From assembly GCA_023433925.1 (NCBI GenBank), contig JAEYTO010000041.1, forward strand, positions 1-64,000: a stretch of DNA of 64,000 nucleotides, given 5' to 3'. The position numbers and the translations under genes are program-made. Shown one piece after another: positions 57,615-64,000 of the stretch. Below the pieces are notes generated by a model, which saw nothing but the letters and a program-made list of their open reading frames with translations, was not told the DNA's origin and did no database searches. Every line of letters starts with the position of its first letter. Within the stretch, counting starts at the first letter, position 1. This DNA comes from Pseudomonadota bacterium. GTDB lineage: Bacteria; Desulfobacterota; Desulfovibrionia; Desulfovibrionales; Desulfovibrionaceae.

Positions 57615-60011
57615 ATGTCCAGCAAGACCCGCGAGCCGCTTTCCGTCAGGCTCTACAAAGCCTTGCAGCCCAGGCGAGCCGTGCTCCTCGCGGTCACGCT
57701 CGGCATCCTGGCGCTGCTCGCGGCGGGCATGCTGCGCATTCGGGTCTCCGAGAACGTCATGGCCCTGCTCCCGGACGACACCGAGGGGGTGGCGTCGGAT
57801 TTCGAGCTTCTGCGCCGCGCGCCTTTCCTGCACAAGGTCCTGGTGACCCTAAGCGCCGAGGATGATGAGGCCGCCGCCCGCCTGACCGAGACGGCGCGAG
57901 GCTTCTCCGCCGCCCTGGCTTCCGACCCGGCCACGGGACTGTTCACGCGGGTCGAGCACGGACCGCCGGCCGAGGCCGGTTCCGGCATCATCGCCGCCCT
58001 GCTCGCCAACCAGCCCAACCACGCCACGGACGAGTCCCTGCGCGCCCTGGAGGACCGCCTGGGCCGCGAGGCCGTACGCACGAGCCTGCGCGAGGACTGG
58101 GCGCTCATGACCGGCCCCGAGGCCTGGGCCATGAAGGAACTCGTGCGCCTGGACCCGCTGGGCTTCCGGGCCTCGGCGCTGCAAGGCCTCGCCGCGGTCA
58201 ATCTCCTGCCGGGCGTGCGCCTGCGCGACGGCGTGTTCGTGAGCGCCGACGGCCGCCATGCCCTGCTCGTGGCCGAGACGCCCGTTGACATCACCGACTC
58301 GGCCGGCTCGGAGCGCCTCCTGGAGGCCTTCTGGGCCATCGCGTACAAGAGCCTGCCTCAAGGCATCCGGGCCGAGATCGTCTCGGGCCACGTCTACTCG
58401 GCGGCCAACGCGGCGGCCATCAAGTCTGATCTGGGCCTGATCATGGTCGTCTCGTCCGTGTTCCTGGCGGCCATCTTCCTCCTCTTCCTGCGCAGCCTCC
58501 AGGCCGGCTGGGTGCTGCTCCTGCCCTACGGCTCCCTGTGCGCCGGAAGCGTGGCCGTTTTCCTGCTCTATCCCGACGTCTCGGGCATCACCCTGGGTTT
58601 TGGCGGCGTGCTTCTGGGCATCAGCGTGGATTACGGCCTGCATGTGTTCATCGCGCTCAAGCAGGGCGGCGAAAGTCGGGTCTCGCTTCTCGGCAAGGTC
58701 TCCCGGCCCGTGACCCTGGGAGCGGCCACGACCGTGGCGGCCTTCTGTGTGCTCCTCATCTCGGATCTGCCGGCCCAGAGGCAGCTCGCGGTCTTCGCCA
58801 TAGCCGGGCTGACCATGGCCCTCGTGCAGGCGCTCGTGGTGCTGCCCCATCTCGTCAGCCCGTCGCCGATCAAATGCATTCGCCTGCCGGATTTCACGAG
58901 ACTGGCCAACCGCTTCCGCCCGGCCATCATCGTCCTGTGGATAGGCCTGCTCGTGCTTGGGGCCTGGGGGGCGCGCCACATCGGCTTCAACGGCAACATG
59001 CGCGCCTTGGGGCTGGCTTCGGCGGAAATCGATGCGGCCGAAGCGAGAGTCCGCGAAACCTGGGGCGACGTGCGCGGCAGGGCCCTGGTCCTTGTGCAGG
59101 GCGAAAGCCTGCAAAAGGCCCTTGAAGCCAACGACCGGCTTTACGTTGGCTTGCGCGAAGGGCTTGGCGCGAACGAAGTGGTCAGCCTGGCGGCGCTGCT
59201 GCCCGCCGAGGCGACCCAGGCCAGGAGCCGGGACCACTGGCAGGCCTTCTGGGCCGAGCGCGGCCCCCAGGTATTGAGCACGATCGAAGAGGAGGGCGCG
59301 GCCCTGGGCTTCTCGCCTAGCGCCTTCGAGCCCTTCGCGCGGCTCGTCTCCACCCGGCCGGCGCCGCTCACTGATGATAGCCTGCGCGCGGCGGGACTGG
59401 GCCGCATGATCGAAGGGCTCCTCCTGCCGCCCTCGGCTCCCGGCGAGCCCTGGGGGGTGCTGAGCCTGGTCCCGGACACGGACAAGGCCGCCGCGCTGGT
59501 GGCGGACGCCACGGACGGTACGGCGCGCTTCGTGTCCCAGGGCCGATTCGGAGACATGGTCAGCCAGGCTCTACACCATGACTTCACCAAATTCCTCGCG
59601 CTGGCCCTGCTGGCCGTGGGGCTCATCATTTACGTGGGGCAGCGCAGCCTGCGCCGGACCCTGCTGGCTCTTGCGCCGATAGGCACGGGAATCGCCGGAC
59701 TCTTTGCTTTCATGGGTCTGACGGGCATGTCCTTCAATCTCTACAACCTGGCCGCGGTGATCCTGATCATCGGCTTGGGCGAGGATTACGGAATCTTCAT
59801 GCTCGAACGGCTGGACCACCTCGAAGACCGGAGCGCCGAGCATTCAGTCCTCGTCTCGGGCCTGACTACCCTGGCCGGCTTCGGCTCCCTGGCCCTGGCC
59901 AGCCATCCCGCCCTGAACTCCATCGGGCTCACGGCGCTCGTGGGCATGGTCGGCACGCTTCCCGGCGCGCTGCTCCTCGTGCCCGCCCTGGCAAGGAGCA
60001 AGCATGACTGA
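57615..60011 (+). CDS. MMPL/RND-family lipid exporter
   Basis: A 798-aa membrane protein with about 12 helices in two RND halves and two large periplasmic domains. The helix signatures are GGVLLGISVDYGLHVFIALK and VILIIGLGEDYGIFMLERLD, which carry the Asp residues used for proton coupling. It opens with a cytoplasmic segment, MSSKTREPLSVRLYKALQPR. Families of this size export lipids or polyenes. Position between LolA and the DUF3261-like lipoprotein matches the transport module of aryl-polyene clusters. Confidence 0.88.
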   Translation: MSSKTREPLSVRLYKALQPRRAVLLAVTLGILALLAAGMLRIRVSENVMALLPDDTEGVASDFELLRRAPFLHKVLVTLSAEDDEAAARLTETARGFSAALASDPATGLFTRVEHGPPAEAGSGIIAALLANQPNHATDESLRALEDRLGREAVRTSLREDWALMTGPEAWAMKELVRLDPLGFRASALQGLAAVNLLPGVRLRDGVFVSADGRHALLVAETPVDITDSAGSERLLEAFWAIAYKSLPQGIRAEIVSGHVYSAANAAAIKSDLGLIMVVSSVFLAAIFLLFLRSLQAGWVLLLPYGSLCAGSVAVFLLYPDVSGITLGFGGVLLGISVDYGLHVFIALKQGGESRVSLLGKVSRPVTLGAATTVAAFCVLLISDLPAQRQLAVFAIAGLTMALVQALVVLPHLVSPSPIKCIRLPDFTRLANRFRPAIIVLWIGLLVLGAWGARHIGFNGNMRALGLASAEIDAAEARVRETWGDVRGRALVLVQGESLQKALEANDRLYVGLREGLGANEVVSLAALLPAEATQARSRDHWQAFWAERGPQVLSTIEEEGAALGFSPSAFEPFARLVSTRPAPLTDDSLRAAGLGRMIEGLLLPPSAPGEPWGVLSLVPDTDKAAALVADATDGTARFVSQGRFGDMVSQALHHDFTKFLALALLAVGLIIYVGQRSLRRTLLALAPIGTGIAGLFAFMGLTGMSFNLYNLAAVILIIGLGEDYGIFMLERLDHLEDRSAEHSVLVSGLTTLAGFGSLALASHPALNSIGLTALVGMVGTLPGALLLVPALARSKHD

Positions 60012-60069
60012 AATGGTTTGGGCGGTCGGGCCCCTGAACCCGCGCTTAGCGCTTTTTGCAGATGAAACG

Positions 60070-60134
60070 AGGGTCCAGGGAAATCACTTCCCTGGCGGAG
60101 GAGAGTCCAAGAGAGGACAGCGCCCTCTCCCAGG
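60070..60134. repeat. GC-rich twin-hairpin repeat, copy 3, inside the lipoprotein 5' region
   Basis: CCAGGGAA-ATCAC-TTCCCTGG (60075-60095) is followed by GAGAGTCCAAGAGAGGACAG and a CCTCTCCCAGG arm, in the same order as copies near 21679 and 45623. It lies between the MMPL gene and the signal peptide of the DUF3261-like lipoprotein, in a frame that stays open. Confidence 0.6.
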
Positions 60135-60156
60135 CCGTCTGCAAGGCGCCCACACG

Positions 60157-60831
60157 TTGACGGGCAGTTCGAAGCGAATCCTGTCCGTGCTGCTCGGCCT
60201 GCTGCTCTGCGTTGCGGCCGGCTGCGGCAAGTTCCATGTCGATCCGACCTGGGAGCGACTATCCGTGGCGCAGGTGCGCGGGCTGGCGGACCGTCAATGG
60301 TCCGAGGGCCCTGGCGTGTGGCACGTCCAGCAGACCGTTTTCCTGGAGTCGCGCGGCCACGAGCTGCTCATGTCCGGCTTCGTGCGCCTGGACACCGCCG
60401 GGCGCACGGCGCGCGTGGTGGTCATGAACGAGCTGGGCATGAAGTTCTTCGACCTGGAGGTCTCCGAGACCGGGCTTACCGAGCATTTCACGGCCCCGGA
60501 CATCAGGCGCTTCCCCGAGGTCGCGGTCATGCTCGCCGAGGGCGTGCGCCACATCTACCTCGTGCCGCGCCTGACGCCGGATACGCCTGTATGGCTCGCG
60601 CCCTACGGGCCGGTGGCCAGGGGCGAGTGGCAAGGAGTCCCGGCCTTCACCTTTCTGGACCCGGCCACGGGCGAGCCTGTGCGCAAGATGAGCCCGGACA
60701 AGTTCTGGACCGTGGACTACCGCGAGTACCGCCGGGAAGAGCCCCGGAGCTTTCCGGGCTCCATCGTCTACACTCATACCCGGGCGGGCCTGCGGCTGAC
60801 GCTTCGGACGAACAAGGTGAGCGCGCAATGA
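60157..60831 (+). CDS. DUF3261-like outer-membrane lipoprotein of the cluster
   Basis: A 224-aa lipoprotein with signal SKRILSVLLGLLLCVAAGC and lipobox Cys at about residue 20. Body residues such as HVQQTVFLESRGHELLMSGF and MNELGMKFFDLEVSE suggest the DUF3261 type that pairs with MMPL/LolA in aryl-polyene clusters. The start is uncertain: the frame begins at 60004, overlapping the MMPL stop, but the intervening 51 codons read through a repeat hairpin. A TTG at 60157 gives a proper lipoprotein signal and is used here. Its stop overlaps the next ATG. Confidence 0.65.
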   Translation: MTGSSKRILSVLLGLLLCVAAGCGKFHVDPTWERLSVAQVRGLADRQWSEGPGVWHVQQTVFLESRGHELLMSGFVRLDTAGRTARVVVMNELGMKFFDLEVSETGLTEHFTAPDIRRFPEVAVMLAEGVRHIYLVPRLTPDTPVWLAPYGPVARGEWQGVPAFTFLDPATGEPVRKMSPDKFWTVDYREYRREEPRSFPGSIVYTHTRAGLRLTLRTNKVSAQ

Positions 60832-61211
60832 GCAGGATGCGACAGGAGATCCTCGCGGCCCGTCTCGGGGATTTCACCCACGGCGACGGCGGCCTGAGCG
60901 GACGTTTTCGCTTTGGCCAGGGCTTCGTGGGCTTCGCCGGCCATTTTCCGGGCTACCCGCTCCTGCCCGCCGTGGCCCAAGCCGTGCTTGGCCGGGTCAT
61001 GGCCGAGGCGTTGGCCGGCGCTCCGCTGGCTATGGCTATTTTGGAAAAGGCCAAGTTCGTGCGCGAGGTGCGGCCGGACGAGGAACTGCTCGCCGAGTGC
61101 CGCCGCATGGAGCTCAAGGGCCGCGCCGGCTACGAGGTGCGCCTGAGCGTCGCGGGCGAGCCGGCTTCGTCCTTCGTTCTCATCCCGGCCACCGAGGGAG
61201 CCGCGGCATGA
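60828..61211 (+). CDS. Hot-dog-fold 3-hydroxyacyl-ACP dehydratase-like protein, second
   Basis: A 127-aa short FabA/FabZ-like protein. GFAGHFPGYPLLPAVAQAVL is the signature with the catalytic His and the GYPLLPAVAQ helix start. The C-terminal strand ends VAGEPASSFVLIPA. It overlaps the lipoprotein gene (ATGA). With the first dehydratase the cluster has two, as do aryl-polyene clusters, so they may form a heterodimer or act at different steps. Confidence 0.8.
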   Translation: MSRMRQEILAARLGDFTHGDGGLSGRFRFGQGFVGFAGHFPGYPLLPAVAQAVLGRVMAEALAGAPLAMAILEKAKFVREVRPDEELLAECRRMELKGRAGYEVRLSVAGEPASSFVLIPATEGAAA

Positions 61212-61687
61212 GCCGCAAGGCGTACTTCAAGGCCGAGCCCGGAGCGCCGGCGCCCCTGCGCACGACCGTGCGGCGGGTGGTGCGCTTCGAGGAGGTCGAC
61301 TCCATGGCCATCGTCTGGCACGGCCGCTACCCGAGCTTCTTCGAGGACGCGCGCGTGGCCCTGGGCGACAGCCACGGCATCGGCTACCTGGACTTCCACG
61401 CCCAGGGCGTGCTCACGCCCATCAAGCAGATGCACGTGGACTACCAGAAGCCCCTGCGCTTCAAGGAAGAGTTCAGCATCGAGGCCCTGCTGCACTGGAG
61501 CGAGGCCGCGCGCATCAACTACGAATTCATCCTGCGCAACGCCGCCGGCCAGGTGACCACCACGGGCTACAGCGTGCAGCTCATGCTCGACACCAATTAC
61601 AATTTGCTCATGGCGCCGCCGCCCTTCTACCAGGAATTCCGCGAGCGCTGGAAGGCCGGGGAACTTTTCACCAGGGAGCCGAAGTGA
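61208..61687 (+). CDS. Acyl-CoA/ACP thioesterase, 4HBT family
   Basis: A 159-aa hot-dog thioesterase. The catalytic Asp region is RFEEVDSMAIVWHGRYPSFF (YbgC/4HBT pattern with Asp and His). LTPIKQMHVDYQKPLRFKEE is the second strand block. It could release the chain or edit stalled intermediates. Its ATG overlaps the preceding dehydratase stop, and its own stop overlaps the next start region, so translation is coupled. Confidence 0.82.
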   Translation: MSRKAYFKAEPGAPAPLRTTVRRVVRFEEVDSMAIVWHGRYPSFFEDARVALGDSHGIGYLDFHAQGVLTPIKQMHVDYQKPLRFKEEFSIEALLHWSEAARINYEFILRNAAGQVTTTGYSVQLMLDTNYNLLMAPPPFYQEFRERWKAGELFTREPK

Positions 61688-62847
61688 TGCCCATGGCGCA
61701 AGTCGTGGTCACCGAGGCGCGGGCCGTGACGGCCCTGGGCGATCTCGACGCGACCTGGCGGGCGCTGCTCGCCGGCCGTTCGGGCATTGCGCCCGTCACG
61801 CGCTTCGATCCCACGGGCTGCGTAAGCTCCCTGGCGGCCTGCGTTCCCGGCCTGGAGCACGGTGCGACCAAAGGCCGCAGCCTGCTTCTGGCCCTGATCG
61901 ACCGGCTGCTTAATGGGATGTCGGCCATGCCGGCCATTCCGAATGACGCGCCGCTCTTCGCCGCCACGACCAAGGCCGGCATCGACGCCCTTGAAAGCGC
62001 ATCCCGAGGCGGAGAAATCCGCGCGGACGACGCCCGGCCGGATCTGCTCGCAGACGAGGCCGCCCGACGGCTGGGTTTGACCGGACGGCGCGAGACGGTC
62101 AGCGGAGCCTGCGCCTCGGCGACCATGGCCCTGGCCCGCGCCGCCGTGCTCATCTCCCACGGCAGCGCCACGGCTGCGCTCATGGTCTGCGCCGACCTGG
62201 TCAGCGAGTTCGCGTTTACGGGCTTCTCGGCCCTGCGCGCCCTGTCCCCCGCGCCATGCAGGCCCTTTGACGCCAAGCGCGACGGCCTGACCCTGGGCGA
62301 GGGCGCGGCGCTCCTCCTGCTCATGAGCGAGGAGCGCGCCCGAACTGAAAACAGGCCCATCCTGGCCCGGCTGGAAGGCTGGGGCATGGCCAACGACGCC
62401 ACGCACATCACCGCGCCCGCGCGTGACGGCTGTGGGCTCATCGCCACCGTGAACAGAGCCCTGGCCATGGCCAAGGCCCGCCCTGATGACGTGGCGGCCA
62501 TCTGCGCCCACGGCACGGGCACGGTCTACAACGACGCCATGGAACTGACCGCCTTCCGGGCGGTTTTCGATGGCCGGAAGGTCCCGCTGCACGGGGTCAA
62601 GGGCGCGCTGGGCCACGCCATGGGCGCGTCGGGCGGCATCGAGGCCGCCTTGTGCTGCCGCATGCTCGCGGACAGGATGCTTCCGCCGACCATCGGCTTG
62701 TGCGAGCCCGACCTGGCCGCCAGGGGCATGGTCAGCGAAAAGCCCGCGCCCCTGCCGCCCGGCCTGCTCCTGAGCACCAACTCGGGCTTCGGCGGCCTCA
62801 ACGCGGCGCTGCTGTTCGCGAGCGCCAGGGACGGAGGCCGGGCATGA
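61687..62847 (+). CDS. Beta-ketoacyl-ACP synthase, active-site intact (KS3)
   Basis: A 386-aa condensing enzyme. The nucleophile is in TVSGACASATMALARA, and the His in ICAHGTGTVYND and VKGALGHAMGASGGIE. It is shorter at the N-terminus than KS1 and KS2. A GTG at 61684 and an ATG at 61687 both fit; the ATG is used (GGGAGCCGAAGTG in front). It is followed by repeat elements, then by the KS-like gene. Confidence 0.88.
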   Translation: MPMAQVVVTEARAVTALGDLDATWRALLAGRSGIAPVTRFDPTGCVSSLAACVPGLEHGATKGRSLLLALIDRLLNGMSAMPAIPNDAPLFAATTKAGIDALESASRGGEIRADDARPDLLADEAARRLGLTGRRETVSGACASATMALARAAVLISHGSATAALMVCADLVSEFAFTGFSALRALSPAPCRPFDAKRDGLTLGEGAALLLLMSEERARTENRPILARLEGWGMANDATHITAPARDGCGLIATVNRALAMAKARPDDVAAICAHGTGTVYNDAMELTAFRAVFDGRKVPLHGVKGALGHAMGASGGIEAALCCRMLADRMLPPTIGLCEPDLAARGMVSEKPAPLPPGLLLSTNSGFGGLNAALLFASARDGGRA

Positions 62848-62881
62848 ACCGACTTGTGACTTTGATTCGCTGCCGGGTAAC

Positions 62882-62941
62882 TGGGAAGGGCTTCGCCCTC
62901 CCCAGACCCCACCCACCAAGGGCCACGGGCCCTTGGAACCC
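62882..62941. repeat. GC-rich intergenic repeat with hairpin, copy S2
   Basis: Matches copy S1 (45422-45481) at 52 of 60 positions. GGGAAGGGCTTCGCCCTCCC and CCAAGGGCC-ACG-GGCCCTTGG are its two stems. Confidence 0.7.
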
Positions 62942-63010
62942 GCATGTTTCATTGGCGGGTTGCCCCAACCGGCCGGCTATCCCGGACCACCCGCTCAAAA
63001 AAAACGCGGG

Positions 63011-63048
63011 GGTCCGGGGGGAATCATTCCCCCCGGCCGCCGGAGGCC
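63011..63048. repeat. GC-rich hairpin repeat, copy 4 (first hairpin only)
   Basis: CCGGGGGGAA-TCA-TTCCCCCCGG is a perfect 10-bp stem, followed by CCGCCGGAGG. It corresponds to the first half of copies 1 to 3. It is just upstream of the KS-like gene's ribosome site. Confidence 0.6.
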
Positions 63049-63076
63049 TCTCTTACTCGCCATGCGGAGGCCGGCC

Positions 63077-63835
63077 ATGAGCGCGCTCGTCACGGGCATG
63101 GGCTGGCTCACGGCATCGGGCCTGGGCCAGGGCAAGCGGGACGCCTTCGCCCTCGCGCCCGGCGTCCTGCCCGAGGTGCGCCGACAGGAGCTGTTCGAGG
63201 AGCACCCGCGCTTCGGGCGCATGGACACCTACTGCAAGGCGGGCTTGGCCGGCGTGGTCATGGCCCTGCGCGACGCCGGGCTCCAGGGCCCGCTCGGCCT
63301 TGACGCGGGGCTGGCGGCCTCCACGCGCGCGGGTTGCCTGCGTACCGACCTGGACTACTACGCCACGGTCATGCAGGGCCACCTGCTGGCCAGCCCGAAT
63401 CTGTTCGCCTTCACACTGCCCACGTCCTTCCCGGCCGAGGCGGCCATCTGCTTCGGCCTGCGCGGCCCGACCCACGTGCTTCACGAGCCCGCGGCCTTCG
63501 GGCTGGCCGGGGTGCGCGCGGCTCTGGAGGCCATTGACTTCGGCGAGGCCGAAATCATGCTCGCCGGGGCCTGCGAGGACGCGCCGACAGGCTGGCCTGG
63601 ACTCTCCGGAGAAGATGGGCAAACCGGCCCGGCAGGTGCCGTGTTCCTCGTCCTCGAAGCCGAGGCCAGCGCCGCCAAGCGCACGGCTTACGGCCGCCTG
63701 GAGCTGGACGGCGAGACCGTCCGGCTGGACGGCGCACGGCAGGAAAGCCTGGCCGCCCTTGTGTCAGGGCTCCGGAACCATTCGACCTTAAGCGCCCCCG
63801 GCGCAAACCCGATAGGGGATACCTCATGCGCATGA
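63077..63835 (+). CDS. Ketosynthase-like protein lacking the active-site Cys (partner/CLF-like)
   Basis: A 252-aa protein with a shortened ketosynthase fold: MGWLTASGLGQGKRDAFALA, TLPTSFPAEAAICFGLRGPT, then HEPAAFGLAGVRAALEAID. Where a ketosynthase would have its nucleophile Cys it has HEPAAFG, so no condensing activity is expected. The His motifs were not found. The start is ATG at 63077, preceded by CGGAGGCCGGCC. With the similar gene on the opposite strand it suggests two non-catalytic partners for the three active ketosynthases. Confidence 0.65.
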   Translation: MSALVTGMGWLTASGLGQGKRDAFALAPGVLPEVRRQELFEEHPRFGRMDTYCKAGLAGVVMALRDAGLQGPLGLDAGLAASTRAGCLRTDLDYYATVMQGHLLASPNLFAFTLPTSFPAEAAICFGLRGPTHVLHEPAAFGLAGVRAALEAIDFGEAEIMLAGACEDAPTGWPGLSGEDGQTGPAGAVFLVLEAEASAAKRTAYGRLELDGETVRLDGARQESLAALVSGLRNHSTLSAPGANPIGDTSCA

Positions 63836-64000
63836 AGCTCATCTATCCGTCCTGGCCCAAGCTCGAGCGCCAGACCGAATTCCATCTCCCGCCCCACGGC
63901 CCGGTCGTCTTCGCGGCCACGGTGCCCGAGGAGGTGGACCTGACCTTCACGGACGAAAACCGCGAGCCCGTGGACTTCGACGAGCCCGTGGATCTGGTGG
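63826..64000 (+). CDS. Radical SAM protein with B12-binding-type N-terminus, 5' part only
   Basis: The window ends inside this gene. The visible 58 residues, MKLIYPSWPKLERQTEFHLP to FDEPVDLV, resemble the N-terminus of B12-binding radical SAM proteins, where the first strands are followed by a TFTDENREPVDFDEPVDL-type segment. No CX3CX2C is visible, so the assignment rests on the N-terminal pattern alone. AGGGGATACCTC precedes the first ATG, which overlaps the KS-like gene; a second ATG lies six bases later. Confidence 0.6.
   Translation, partial: MRMKLIYPSWPKLERQTEFHLPPHGPVVFAATVPEEVDLTFTDENREPVDFDEPVDLV

Noticed and set aside
62933..63076. Upstream extension of the ketosynthase-like gene
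   Set aside because: It is translated repeat sequence; the ATG at 63077 has CGGAGG in front.
1..64000. CRISPR arrays, rRNA and tRNA genes
   Set aside because: No regularly spaced direct repeats and no tRNA or rRNA signature were noticed by eye; a covariance-model scan would be needed to exclude a tRNA fully.

Overview
The window is a GC-rich, densely coded chromosomal segment from a Gram-negative bacterium. LptD, HldD, a LolA-like carrier, a PagL-like protein and several lipoproteins show an LPS-bearing outer membrane. The gene content (Mrp-type ATPase, Mnh/Mrp-type antiporter operon, FMN-dependent small redox proteins) and the dispersed GC-rich intergenic repeats resemble Desulfovibrio-like Desulfobacterota. 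That assignment is inference from gene content; no rRNA or tRNA gene was seen to confirm it.

Positions 1-19000 are mainly housekeeping: the 3' end of an Mrp/ApbC ATPase, alr (minus), lptD and mutL (plus), hldD (minus), hisH-hisF, an orphan ThDP-dependent E1 alpha/beta pair, a TPR protein, a metallo-beta-lactamase-fold hydrolase, murI, a DUF89/ARMT1-like protein and a dCache chemoreceptor. Positions 19500-30400 hold two small transporters, a gene-poor stretch of about 0.9 kb, and a ten-gene operon for a multisubunit cation/proton antiporter with three large antiporter-like subunits, ending in a cNMP-binding-fold protein. Positions 30600-45400 hold a DEAD-box helicase with a repetitive tail, a MASE1-PAS-PP2C phosphatase, small proteins, three flavin-linked redox genes, MltA, and an amino-acid ABC transporter followed by a GlcD-like dehydrogenase and an aminotransferase.

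Positions 45697-64000 are the most distinctive part. A long run of overlapping plus-strand genes encodes FabG, three ketosynthases with intact Cys-His-His, an ACP, an acyltransferase, a PaaK-like adenylating enzyme, a CrtI-like FAD oxidoreductase, a SPASM radical SAM enzyme, two hot-dog dehydratases, a thioesterase, LolA, an MMPL exporter and an outer-membrane-type lipoprotein. It runs into a ketosynthase-like protein without a visible active-site Cys and then a B12-radical SAM-like gene cut by the window end. A second Cys-less ketosynthase-like gene and a PagL-like gene sit on the opposite strand at its left edge. The core matches aryl-polyene-type clusters (KS, ACP, KR, DH, AMP ligase, acyltransferase, thioesterase, LolA, MMPL, DUF3261), but the radical SAM enzymes and CrtI-like oxidoreductase are not part of that standard set. 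The likely product is an unusual lipid or polyene assembled on the ACP and moved to the outer membrane; its structure cannot be read from sequence.

Two repeat families lie between genes. One is a 130-bp MITE-like element with terminal inverted repeats (two copies). The other is a set of GC-rich twin-hairpin repeats, one copy of which lies within the 5' part of the DUF3261-like lipoprotein reading frame.
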